In this document: piece by piece, positions 1-7,010 of the stretch
How positions within the stretch are numbered: position 1 is the stretch's first letter
Layout of the letters: every line of letters starts with the position of its first letter
DNA from: T1SED10-198M sp003554345 [NCBI: Candidatus Sumerlaeota bacterium]
GTDB lineage: Bacteria > Sumerlaeota > T1SED10-198M
NCBI GenBank assembly: GCA_003554345.1
Contig: PWGE01000123.1
Span: forward strand, 1 to 15,300
Direction: 5' to 3'
Length of the DNA stretch: 15,300 bases
Notes under the pieces: generated by a model
Databases searched by the model: none
Seen by the model: only the letters and a program-made list of their open reading frames with translations
What the model was told of the DNA's origin: nothing
Made by a program: the position numbers and the translations under genes

Positions 1-852
1 GGAGAAAGCGGAACCGGCAAAGAGATTGTTGCCCGTCGGTTACATTACTTCAGCAAAAGAGCTGCCGAACCCTTCGTTGTGGTGAATTGTGCGACAATTC
101 CCGATAATTTACTGGAAAGTGAACTCTTTGGATATGAGCAGGGAGCTTTTACAGGAGCAACCAAGCCCAAAAAAGGGAAGTTTGAACTCGCCTCTGGTGG
201 CACTATTTTTCTGGATGAAGTGGCAGAACTACCCCTCTTTCTTCAAACAAAGCTTCTTCGGGCTATTCAATTCGGAGAGGTTGAAAAAGTGGGTGCTGTT
301 AAGAAAATTGAGGTTGATGCCCGCATCATCGCCGCTACGAACGTAAATTTGTCAGAAGCCCTGATGGAAAAACGCTTTCGTGAAGACTTGTATTATCGTC
401 TGAATGTTATTCCCCTCCATTTACCTCCCCTTCGGGAACGAAGAGAAGATATCCCCGACCTGGTCTCACATTTCCTCGAACGTTTTGCCGGGCAGGGAAT
501 AAATACTGAAAATTTTGATATGCAGGATTTTTTAGAACGGCACAAAAAATATAACTGGCCCGGCAATATTCGGGAACTGGAAAACTTTGTGGAAAGAGAA
601 CTCATTCTTTCCTCCAGTGGCATTACACAACCTTCCTATTCTGCAGAGGGAACACACGGTCCTAACAGCATGCTGTCCGAATTTATTTCCGAACCCGCCC
701 CTTTACAAAAAGCAACACACCAGTTCAAGAAACAATATCTTCGGGAAATGAAGAAAATATATCCTGAAATAAATAAACTGGCAAAGGTTCTGGAAATCAC
801 ACCTTCCTATCTGCGTCAATTATTGAAAAATTATCAAATCCCTGAAAATTAA
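1..852 (+). CDS. Sigma-54-dependent transcriptional activator (AAA+ and Fis-type HTH), 5' truncated
   Basis: An enhancer-binding protein that uses ATP hydrolysis to open promoters bound by sigma-54 RNA polymerase. The frame is open from base 1, so the N-terminal sensory domain and true start lie outside the window; the GTG at 79 is internal. Visible parts, numbered from base 1: Walker A GESGTGKE (1-8), the sigma-54 contact loop GAFTGA (48-53), Walker B IFLDE (69-73), a sensor I stretch ARIIAATN (107-114), the arginine-finger region [11 protein letters not shown] (126-136), and NWPGNIREL (185-193). The C-terminal 30 residues look like a Fis-type helix-turn-helix (about 255-278). All residues needed for an active ATPase in this part are intact. 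Which signal it senses cannot be told because the regulatory domain is missing. Genes next door could be targets, but I see no convincing -24/-12 promoter in the following gap. Confidence 0.95.
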   Translation, partial: GESGTGKEIVARRLHYFSKRAAEPFVVVNCATIPDNLLESELFGYEQGAFTGATKPKKGKFELASGGTIFLDEVAELPLFLQTKLLRAIQFGEVEKVGAVKKIEVDARIIAATNVNLSEALMEKRFREDLYYRLNVIPLHLPPLRERREDIPDLVSHFLERFAGQGINTENFDMQDFLERHKKYNWPGNIRELENFVERELILSSSGITQPSYSAEGTHGPNSMLSEFISEPAPLQKATHQFKKQYLREMKKIYPEINKLAKVLEITPSYLRQLLKNYQIPEN

Positions 853-865
853 CCTTCTTTTAAAC

Positions 866-887
866 TCACTCATTGAAAATTGAGTGA
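866..887 (+). other. Short inverted repeat between the activator gene and secG
   Basis: TCACTCA (866-872) and TGAGTGA (881-887) form a perfect 7-bp stem around an 8-base loop. No T-tract follows, so it is not a convincing intrinsic terminator. It could be an operator, because its symmetry suits a dimeric repressor, or chance. Confidence 0.3.
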
Positions 888-900
888 AGTATTGTTAAAT
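873..900 (+). promoter_or_regulatory. Weak sigma-70-like promoter candidate ahead of secG
   Basis: TTGAAA at 873-878 (5 of 6 to the -35 consensus) is followed after 16 bases by TTAAAT at 895-900 (4 of 6 to the -10 consensus). The gap of 81 bases between the activator stop and the secG start is the widest on this strand, which makes it the likeliest place for a new transcript to begin. The candidate -35 lies in the loop of the 866-887 inverted repeat. This is a consensus match by eye only. Confidence 0.25.
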
Positions 901-916
901 ATAGGTTCCAATACGC

Positions 917-922
917 AGGAGG
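917..922 (+). promoter_or_regulatory. Ribosome binding site that sets the secG start
   Basis: A full AGGAGG lies 11 bases ahead of the ATG at 934. It supports ATG 934 over the in-frame TTG at 880, which has no such site and would add 18 polar residues before the first membrane helix. Confidence 0.7.
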
Positions 923-933
923 TACTACAAAAT

Positions 934-1425
934 ATGCTTTCAGCACTTTTCTATATACTGGTCGCAATACATGTATTTGTCTGTCTATTTCTTATCATTG
1001 TCGTGCTCTTCCAGGCCGGGAAGGAAGGTATGGGAGGATTACTCGGTGTGCCAGGTGGAAGCATCGAAAATGTCCATTTTCATAGTCGTCTAAACAAGGT
1101 TACCACTTATGTAGCTGCCTTTTTCTTGCTTACCACTATTCTTATCGGGGTAACCTCCCAATACAGGCAGCGAATTATTACAGGAGAAGAAGAACCGGCT
1201 GTTGAAGAAGAGGTCCCCGTACCAGAGCCTATGGAGCCTGTAGAAGAAATGCCCGAAATGGAACAACCTATGCCACCGACCGAAGAAGCTCCACCAGAAG
1301 AAGGAGCACCCTCGATCCAACTGGAAGAAATGCCAGAGGGAGAACAAATGCCCGACGAAGGAGCGGTAGTTCCTGTTGACCCCGAAGAAGAGGGCGATAT
1401 GCAACCGCCAACCCCTTCTGAATAG
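934..1425 (+). CDS. secG: SecG, protein-export translocase subunit with a long acidic tail
   Basis: SecG is the small membrane subunit of the SecYEG channel; it helps the SecA-driven translocation cycle. The protein is 163 residues. Helix 1 runs about 4-27, followed by the conserved cytoplasmic loop with QAGKEGMGG (27-35), and helix 2 about 56-74. Residues 83-163 form a low-complexity tail rich in Glu, Pro and Met, ending PPTPSE. The core matches SecG in order and spacing; many SecG proteins stop soon after helix 2 (about 75-110 residues), so the tail is a clear extension. The start at ATG 934 is chosen because it has the AGGAGG site and places helix 1 at the N terminus. It is probably the first gene of the run extending to 13116; an exported M16 peptidase gene follows after 24 bases. 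The identification rests on the loop motif and the two-helix topology. Confidence 0.85.
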   Translation: MLSALFYILVAIHVFVCLFLIIVVLFQAGKEGMGGLLGVPGGSIENVHFHSRLNKVTTYVAAFFLLTTILIGVTSQYRQRIITGEEEPAVEEEVPVPEPMEPVEEMPEMEQPMPPTEEAPPEEGAPSIQLEEMPEGEQMPDEGAVVPVDPEEEGDMQPPTPSE

Positions 1426-1449
1426 TTTGTATTAACAAGAGGGCTTTTC

Positions 1450-4065
1450 ATGCAAAAACTTGTCCAATTTTTTCTATTGTTATGGTGTATATCAGGAGGT
1501 TTATGGTCTATGAATAATCTGCAAGGTATTGAAGCACTGGGTAAAAATATTGAAAAACATACGCTGGATAATGGATTAACTCTCTATCTAAATCCAATGC
1601 CGGAAAATGAAACGGTCAGCATTAATTTCTGGTGCCGCACCGGCGTGATTCATGAAACACGCGAAAACAGTGGCATTTCACATTACCTGGAACATATGAT
1701 ATTTAAAGGGACAGAAAAATATGAGCCGGGAGAAGCGGATGTTATTATTGATTCCTTAGGCGGAATGACGAATGCCGCTACTTCTCTTGATTATACCCAG
1801 TATTACGTGCACATCCACAAGGACAACTGGTCGAAAGCTTTTGAAGTTTTTGCCGAGTTGCTGACCAACCCCAAATTCGATAAACAAGAGTTTGAAAGCG
1901 AAAGGAAGGTGGTCCTTGAAGAATACCGACGAAAAATGGATAATCCCCTTGCTTATCTTAACACAATAGCCTATCATAAAACCTTCAAAGACCATCCCTA
2001 TGAAATGGAAATTCTGGGTTCAACTGAGTCGATAAAAAATATCAGCCGGGAAATGATGATTGAATATTACGAGGAATTCTATCGTCCTGATAATAAAGCA
2101 CTCTTTATCTTTGGTGATATTGATACTGAGGACGTTATCCAAACAGTCGAAGAGTTTTACAAGGATGTGCCTGCTCAGGAAGGACCGACCTACGGTAAAG
2201 ATCAAAAAGAGGTATCCTATAACACCGGGCTCAGAAAACAGTTTTTTCGTCCCATGGAAGATGCCTATATGGTGATGTCTTTCCCGGGGCCATCCCTCCA
2301 TGATCCTGACTATCCCGCAATGGATATACTCACCACTATCCTGGGAACCGGCAACAGTTCCCGGCTTACCAGGAAAATTCGCAACGAATTAGAGCTTGCC
2401 CATGAAATCTCCTGTGCCGCCCCTACTCTTTTTGCGGGAGGGATAACAGCCATATCAGCCATGTTCGATCCGGAAAATAAAGCCGAGTTACACGATGCTG
2501 TAAAAGGAATACTTCGTGATATTGCCCGCAACGGAATTACTCAAGAAGAACTGGAACGGGCTCAAAAAATGATTCTTACTGACATCGCCTTTGATCAAGA
2601 AAGCACCGCCGACCTTTCTTCTTATTTCGGTTATCATTATGCATTGACTGGCTCCATAGAAGGGGCAAAAAAATATCCTGAACACATACAAAACGTCACC
2701 ACTGACGATGTACAACAGGTAGCACAAAAATACCTCGACCTTGATAAAGCCAACAGTTTCTTTGCTTTTCCCAGGGAACTCCAGGAACATTTTGAACCCC
2801 GGATTGAGGAGGTTCGCAGTTACGAAGGTATAACTAAATACAATGTGAATGATGTTCCTTTTATCGTCTATCCTAAACCCGGTCGTGCTACGATGGCCAT
2901 GAATATTTTTCTTCCCTTTGGCAGTGGCGCCGAGCCGGAAGAGAAAAAGGGAAAGTTTCAATTACTGGGGACTATGCTGAGAAAAGGAACCCGAACACGT
3001 GATGCTGAAACAATAGCCCGTGACATAGAGGGTTTAGGTGGCAGTTTTTCTGTAGATGTTCATAAAGATTTCATACAAATAAGCGCATCCTGCCTGAGGA
3101 AAGATTTCGACCAGTTTGCCAATATAATATGGGATGTCCTGAAAAACAGTACTTTTCCCGAACGAGAATTTGAGCGTGAAAAACAGCAGCAGAAAAATGC
3201 CATTCGTATGAAAATCAATAATCCTTTACGTTTTTCCTTCGACAAAGCTTCCCAGATGCTTTTTGAAGGCACTCCCTACCAGTATCCCCCGGAAGGCACA
3301 TTGGAAACTGTGGATAATATAACACGCACAGATATAATGGAAGCTTACGAGAAATACTTTGGTCGTAATAACTTCTTATTCGTGATCACCGGTGATGTCG
3401 AAGCGGAATCTTTTCTGCCGGATATTTCACAGCAACTGGCTTTTATCAGAGAAGGTGAGTCGCTGGAAACACCTTCCTTTGAAAAAATTTCATTGGAAGA
3501 ACCGCTCCTTGAAGTGCAGGAACAACCTATAGAACAGTCCAATATTGTAACCCTTTATCCCGGCGTACCCTTTTACGACCAGGAAAAAATGGCTTCCTTT
3601 CGCGTGTTTATGAATGTACTGGGGCAGGGCATGAGTTCCATATTATTCCAGGAATTACGTGATACCCACGGCCTGGCTTACATAGTAGGAGGCACCTCTC
3701 TGAATCACCGGCAACAAACAGCCGCCATGTTCTTCATTGGCACTGAAAATCGACGGGCAGGCGAAGCCCTGGAAGGAATGGAAGCCATTTTTCAACGTGT
3801 AAAAACTGAGGGCATCCCTGATGAGGATCTGGAAAGAGGTATTAATAATTTTCTGGGCACCTACCAGATTCAAAATGAATCACTTGCTGCTCAATCCTAT
3901 CTACTGGGTTACTATGAAACAATGGGATTAGGGTTTGAATATTTCCATAAAATCGAAGATGATATCAGGTCAGTCTCCCAGGAAGATATACGCGCTATTG
4001 CTCAGAAAATTATTTCTGAGCCGGTAACCTTCATTCTGGGGGAACCCAACTTAGAAAAAGAATAA
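1450..4065 (+). CDS. M16 family zinc metallopeptidase, two tandem domains, exported
   Basis: A peptidase of the pitrilysin/processing-peptidase family, which cuts peptides inside a clam-shaped chamber. The protein is 871 residues and holds two M16 units in one chain. The first (about 30-460) has the inverted zinc motif HYLEH (78-82), with His78 and His82 as ligands and Glu81 as catalytic base; Glu158 in VVLEE fits the third ligand. At the same place in the second unit (about 470-871) the motif is degenerate (Gln504, Gly507, Thr508), but this unit carries the substrate-binding pair Arg737 and Tyr744 in RDTHGLAY. The first unit has Arg and His there. So one active site is shared by both halves, as in other tandem M16 enzymes. 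The N terminus looks like a signal peptide (hydrophobic 5-19), implying a periplasmic or secreted enzyme. AGAGGG at 1438-1443 serves ATG 1450. A second in-frame ATG at 1510 has a strong ribosome site of its own. Substrate unknown. Confidence 0.93.
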   Translation: MQKLVQFFLLLWCISGGLWSMNNLQGIEALGKNIEKHTLDNGLTLYLNPMPENETVSINFWCRTGVIHETRENSGISHYLEHMIFKGTEKYEPGEADVIIDSLGGMTNAATSLDYTQYYVHIHKDNWSKAFEVFAELLTNPKFDKQEFESERKVVLEEYRRKMDNPLAYLNTIAYHKTFKDHPYEMEILGSTESIKNISREMMIEYYEEFYRPDNKALFIFGDIDTEDVIQTVEEFYKDVPAQEGPTYGKDQKEVSYNTGLRKQFFRPMEDAYMVMSFPGPSLHDPDYPAMDILTTILGTGNSSRLTRKIRNELELAHEISCAAPTLFAGGITAISAMFDPENKAELHDAVKGILRDIARNGITQEELERAQKMILTDIAFDQESTADLSSYFGYHYALTGSIEGAKKYPEHIQNVTTDDVQQVAQKYLDLDKANSFFAFPRELQEHFEPRIEEVRSYEGITKYNVNDVPFIVYPKPGRATMAMNIFLPFGSGAEPEEKKGKFQLLGTMLRKGTRTRDAETIARDIEGLGGSFSVDVHKDFIQISASCLRKDFDQFANIIWDVLKNSTFPEREFEREKQQQKNAIRMKINNPLRFSFDKASQMLFEGTPYQYPPEGTLETVDNITRTDIMEAYEKYFGRNNFLFVITGDVEAESFLPDISQQLAFIREGESLETPSFEKISLEEPLLEVQEQPIEQSNIVTLYPGVPFYDQEKMASFRVFMNVLGQGMSSILFQELRDTHGLAYIVGGTSLNHRQQTAAMFFIGTENRRAGEALEGMEAIFQRVKTEGIPDEDLERGINNFLGTYQIQNESLAAQSYLLGYYETMGLGFEYFHKIEDDIRSVSQEDIRAIAQKIISEPVTFILGEPNLEKE
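1494..1499 (+). promoter_or_regulatory. Internal Shine-Dalgarno sequence inside the M16 signal-peptide coding region
   Basis: AGGAGG lies 10 bases ahead of an in-frame ATG at 1510 (Met21). Translation from there would give an 851-residue protein without the signal peptide. The site is a better match to consensus than the one serving ATG 1450. It may be functional or a by-product of the Ser-Gly-Gly codons. Confidence 0.4.
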
Positions 4066-4073
4066 ATCCCGGT

Positions 4074-4961
4074 ATGGCATATCCCCCTGTAACCCTTTAT
4101 ATTCCTGCATATAATGCCTCGGATTATCTCAAAAAAACCTTACCTGCTATCTGTGCGCTTGATTATCCCGCCCTGGAAAAAGTTTACATCATTAATGACG
4201 GATCCCGGGATAAAGAAGACCTGCTCTCTTTGAAAGAGAAATACGATATAGAGCTTATCAATAAAACCAATAATGAAGGGTTAGCAGCCGCTCGTAATAC
4301 CGCCTTATCACTGTGCAAAACCGAACTTATTGCCTCCCTGGATGCTGATTGCCTGCCTGATAAAAACTGGCTCAAGTGCCTGGTAGACAGATACTTGCGT
4401 GAACAATCCAGAAGAGTGACAGGAGTGGGCGGCAAACTGGAAGAAAAATATCATGAGAAACTTGCCGATCTTTTTCGTAGCCGACATATGATTCAGCATC
4501 ACGGAGATTCTCCACTTTTTAACCCCGAGTTTCTGGCTGGAAACAACACACTTCTTAATTGTAAAATACTACAACAAATTGGGGGATACCCCGAAAAAGG
4601 GATTTACCGTACGAATCACGAAGACTATGCCATAAGTCGGACAATAAAAAAAAGTGGCTATTATCTCTTTTATGATCCTGCCGCCAGAGTCCGCCATCTT
4701 CGGCAGGATAATCTTTCTTCAATATTCAAGACCTTCTGGCGATGGTATTTTCTTTTTCATCCCGACCCTCAGTCAATATATAACGTATTGAATAAATTTC
4801 GCCGCCAGTGGATTCATCACGCCCTGCCATGGTTCATTCAAGATTGCCGGGCGGGGCAATGGAAATTGGCCGGTGTCGATATTATATTCCCCTTTTATCA
4901 AAGCTGGCTGGACTGGCAATATTATTTTAGGAGAAATAATCATGAAAATCCCACCTCTTGA
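4074..4961 (+). CDS. Family 2 (GT-A fold) glycosyltransferase
   Basis: Transfers a sugar from a nucleotide-sugar donor, probably to a lipid-linked or surface glycan; donor and acceptor cannot be read from sequence. The protein is 295 residues. The fold signature is complete: the N-terminal strand VTLYIPAYN (6-14), IINDGS (39-44) for nucleotide binding, NNEGLAAARN (66-75), the metal-binding DAD (90-92), and HED (182-184), where the acidic pair fits the catalytic base. Arg/Trp-rich helices follow at about 215-226. No membrane segment is obvious, so it is probably a cytoplasmic or membrane-associated enzyme. The start ATG 4074 lies 8 bases after the M16 stop. The 3' end overlaps the aminotransferase gene by 20 bases, which suggests translational coupling and a shared pathway. 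Confidence 0.9.
   Translation: MAYPPVTLYIPAYNASDYLKKTLPAICALDYPALEKVYIINDGSRDKEDLLSLKEKYDIELINKTNNEGLAAARNTALSLCKTELIASLDADCLPDKNWLKCLVDRYLREQSRRVTGVGGKLEEKYHEKLADLFRSRHMIQHHGDSPLFNPEFLAGNNTLLNCKILQQIGGYPEKGIYRTNHEDYAISRTIKKSGYYLFYDPAARVRHLRQDNLSSIFKTFWRWYFLFHPDPQSIYNVLNKFRRQWIHHALPWFIQDCRAGQWKLAGVDIIFPFYQSWLDWQYYFRRNNHENPTS
4929..4933 (+). promoter_or_regulatory. Ribosome binding site that sets the aminotransferase start
   Basis: AGGAG lies 8 bases ahead of ATG 4942. It decides for this start over the in-frame ATG at 4873, which would add 23 residues with no counterpart in the DegT family and overlap the glycosyltransferase gene by 89 bases. Confidence 0.7.
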
Positions 4962-6054
4962 TCTCAAAAGAAGCAATCAACCTTACACAAAGGGAATATT
5001 GCAACGTTTTGAAAAAATCATGGAAGAAAATTCCTTTATTCTTGGTCCTGAGGTAAAAGAACTGGAAAAACGCTTTCGCAAAGAATATGACGTGCCTCAT
5101 GCTATCGGTGTCAATTCAGGTACGGATGCTTTACTCCTTGCGTTGAAAGCAGCAGGCATCGAACCGGGGGATGAAGTGATAACTCCCACTTTTACCTTTA
5201 TCGCCACTGCCGACGTCGTCATCCGGCTGGGAGCCAAACCGGTCTTCGTCGACATCGATAAAAGAACCTGCAATATAGATCCCGACTTCATTGAAGAAAA
5301 AATAACCTCAAAAACAAAAGCCATCCTTCCTGTCCATCTTTATGGGCTTCCGTGTGACATGACCCGTATTAAAGAAATTGCCCGGAAGCATAATCTGGTT
5401 ATAGTAGAAGATTGTGCTCAGGCCCAGGGAGCGACCTGGCAGGGAAAACCAGTGGGAACTTTAGGAGATTTTGGCGCTTTCTCTTTCTATCCGACTAAAA
5501 ACCTGGGAGGATTAGGGGACGGAGGCATGATATTAACCACTCATGAACAGGAAGCCGATAAAATCAGAAAAATGCGCGATCATGGACGCTCTGAAGGCTA
5601 TACCTTCCCTTTAATAGGTTATAATTCACGCCTTTCATCATTCCAGGCAGCCGGCTTGAATGAAAAAATGAACCATTTTCCCGGCATGCTCAAGGAACGG
5701 CAGGATATTGCAGCTTATTATAAAAAAAGACTGCAAAACATCGAAGAAATATGCTTTCAGGAAATTCCACCACAGGCCACTCATTCATATAATCAATTTG
5801 CCATCACTACAAAACAAAGAGATGCTTTAAAACAACATCTTGCTGAGCATGGTATAGGATCTCTCATTTACTACCCCGAACCACTTCACTTCCAAAAATG
5901 CTTCTCTTTTCTTGATAATAAAAAAGGGGATTTCCCCGTAAGCGAACAAATATGCCGCGAAGTTCTTAATCTCCCGCTCTTTGTAGGTCTTGGAGAATCA
6001 GAGATGTCATATATAATAGATACCGTAAAAGACTTTTTCCGGCAAGTGCATTAA
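4942..6054 (+). CDS. DegT/DnrJ/EryC1/StrS family PLP-dependent sugar aminotransferase (WbpE-like)
   Basis: Converts a keto group on a nucleotide-linked sugar to an amino group, usually with glutamate as donor, making amino sugars for surface polysaccharide or glycoprotein. The protein is 370 residues, the usual size. Motifs in order: PPLDLKR (4-10), FILGPEV (32-38), NSGTDALLLAL (58-68), DEVITPTFTF (77-86), the PLP-contacting Asp157 and Gln160 in VEDCAQAQGA, and FYPTKNLGGLGDGG (182-195) with Lys186 as the Schiff-base lysine, then YNSRLSSFQAAGL (about 226-238). The ILGPEV, ITPTFTFIATA and GAKPVFVDID stretches recall WbpE-type enzymes acting on UDP-linked 3-keto sugars, but the substrate is not certain. 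It overlaps the upstream glycosyltransferase gene, so both probably serve the same glycan. All catalytic residues are present. Confidence 0.92.
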   Translation: MKIPPLDLKRSNQPYTKGILQRFEKIMEENSFILGPEVKELEKRFRKEYDVPHAIGVNSGTDALLLALKAAGIEPGDEVITPTFTFIATADVVIRLGAKPVFVDIDKRTCNIDPDFIEEKITSKTKAILPVHLYGLPCDMTRIKEIARKHNLVIVEDCAQAQGATWQGKPVGTLGDFGAFSFYPTKNLGGLGDGGMILTTHEQEADKIRKMRDHGRSEGYTFPLIGYNSRLSSFQAAGLNEKMNHFPGMLKERQDIAAYYKKRLQNIEEICFQEIPPQATHSYNQFAITTKQRDALKQHLAEHGIGSLIYYPEPLHFQKCFSFLDNKKGDFPVSEQICREVLNLPLFVGLGESEMSYIIDTVKDFFRQVH

Positions 6055-6066
6055 AGGACTGCGAGA

Positions 6067-7008
6067 ATGATCCGTATCTTTGAAAGTCCCGGGGTTCTTT
6101 TTCGCTCCCCTCATACTGGCAAACAAGAATATGTCATGAGTATTGGTAATTTTGATGGGATTCATCGTGGACATTTAAATATCATACGTCATTTACAAAA
6201 ACTAAAAAAAAACCATAATGCACAATCTCTCATATATTCTTTCAGGGAACATCCCCGATACCTTTTGGAACAGGTGCATGTCCCCAGAATAATCAGTCTC
6301 GAAGATAAACTGAACATCCTGGAAGCAGAAAATGTGGAAGCCTTAATTCTCCGCAATTTCTGGGAAGTAGCTGGTTTCTCCTGGGATGAATTCTGGGAAA
6401 AAGAATTATCTTTTCTTGATATAAAAGCAGTGGTGGTGGGTTTTAATTTCCGTTTTGGAAAAAAAGCTGCCGGCCACTCAGAAGAATTGAAAAGGCTGGG
6501 CAATATGTACGGGTTCAAGGTTCACGTCATAGAGCCCCTGACAGTCAATGAAGAAATTGTTAGCAGTACCCTTATTCGCAAATATATTCGACAGGGTGAT
6601 TTTGAGAAAGTGACACCTATGCTGGGCAGACCTTATAAAGTAGACGGAGTAGTGGTTCCCGGTGACAAAATCGGTCAGCAAATCGGTTTTCCCACTGCCA
6701 ACCTGAAGGTAAACAGAGAACTCCTTCCTGCTCCGGGAATTTATGCGACCACAGTGCGTGTTGGTGAAAAAAAGTATCCTGCCGCATGTTATTCAGGAAC
6801 CTGTCCTACTATTAAGGATAAATACCATTTCCCACATATTGAAGTCCATATCCTTGATTTTGATGAGAATATATATAATCAACATATTGACGTTTATTTT
6901 CATGCCTTTATCAGAGAAGACAGACAATTTAATTCTATACATGCCTTACAAAAACAGATTGAAAAAGACATCGAGGTAATAACAAACTACTTCTATCAAA
7001 AGAAATAA
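6067..7008 (+). CDS. ribF: Bifunctional riboflavin kinase / FAD synthetase
   Basis: Makes FMN from riboflavin and ATP, then FAD from FMN and ATP, in the cytoplasm. The protein is 313 residues, typical for RibF. The N-terminal adenylyltransferase domain shows GNFDGIHRGH (27-36), the HxGH-type nucleotide site, with SFREHPR (58-64), GFNFRFG (125-131) and SSTLIRKYI (166-174). The C-terminal kinase domain begins at GRPYKVDG (187-194) and shows GFPTANL (207-213), with Thr210 in the PTAN metal-binding motif, and EVHILDFD (259-266), where Glu259 fits the catalytic base. Both active sites are intact. ATG 6067 has AAGGA at 6054-6058 with 8 bases between, and the gene lies 12 bases after the aminotransferase. 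No FMN riboswitch is possible in that gap. Its place among envelope genes looks like simple operon packing. Confidence 0.97.
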   Translation: MIRIFESPGVLFRSPHTGKQEYVMSIGNFDGIHRGHLNIIRHLQKLKKNHNAQSLIYSFREHPRYLLEQVHVPRIISLEDKLNILEAENVEALILRNFWEVAGFSWDEFWEKELSFLDIKAVVVGFNFRFGKKAAGHSEELKRLGNMYGFKVHVIEPLTVNEEIVSSTLIRKYIRQGDFEKVTPMLGRPYKVDGVVVPGDKIGQQIGFPTANLKVNRELLPAPGIYATTVRVGEKKYPAACYSGTCPTIKDKYHFPHIEVHILDFDENIYNQHIDVYFHAFIREDRQFNSIHALQKQIEKDIEVITNYFYQKK

Positions 7009-7010
7009 AC

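Noticed and set aside
880-933. Longer SecG beginning at TTG 880
   Set aside because: No ribosome site there, polar residues unlike SecG N termini, and a full AGGAGG serves ATG 934.
1107-1451. Ser/Gly-rich open frames on the minus strand opposite the secG tail
   Set aside because: They arise from the repetitive Glu and Pro codons of the SecG tail. Low complexity on the reverse strand is expected.
2488-2961. 157-residue open frame on the minus strand inside the M16 gene
   Set aside because: It lies opposite a well-conserved coding sequence and shows no family features of its own.
4873-4941. Longer aminotransferase beginning at ATG 4873
   Set aside because: The family begins near the PPLDLKR motif, and AGGAG at 4929 points to ATG 4942.
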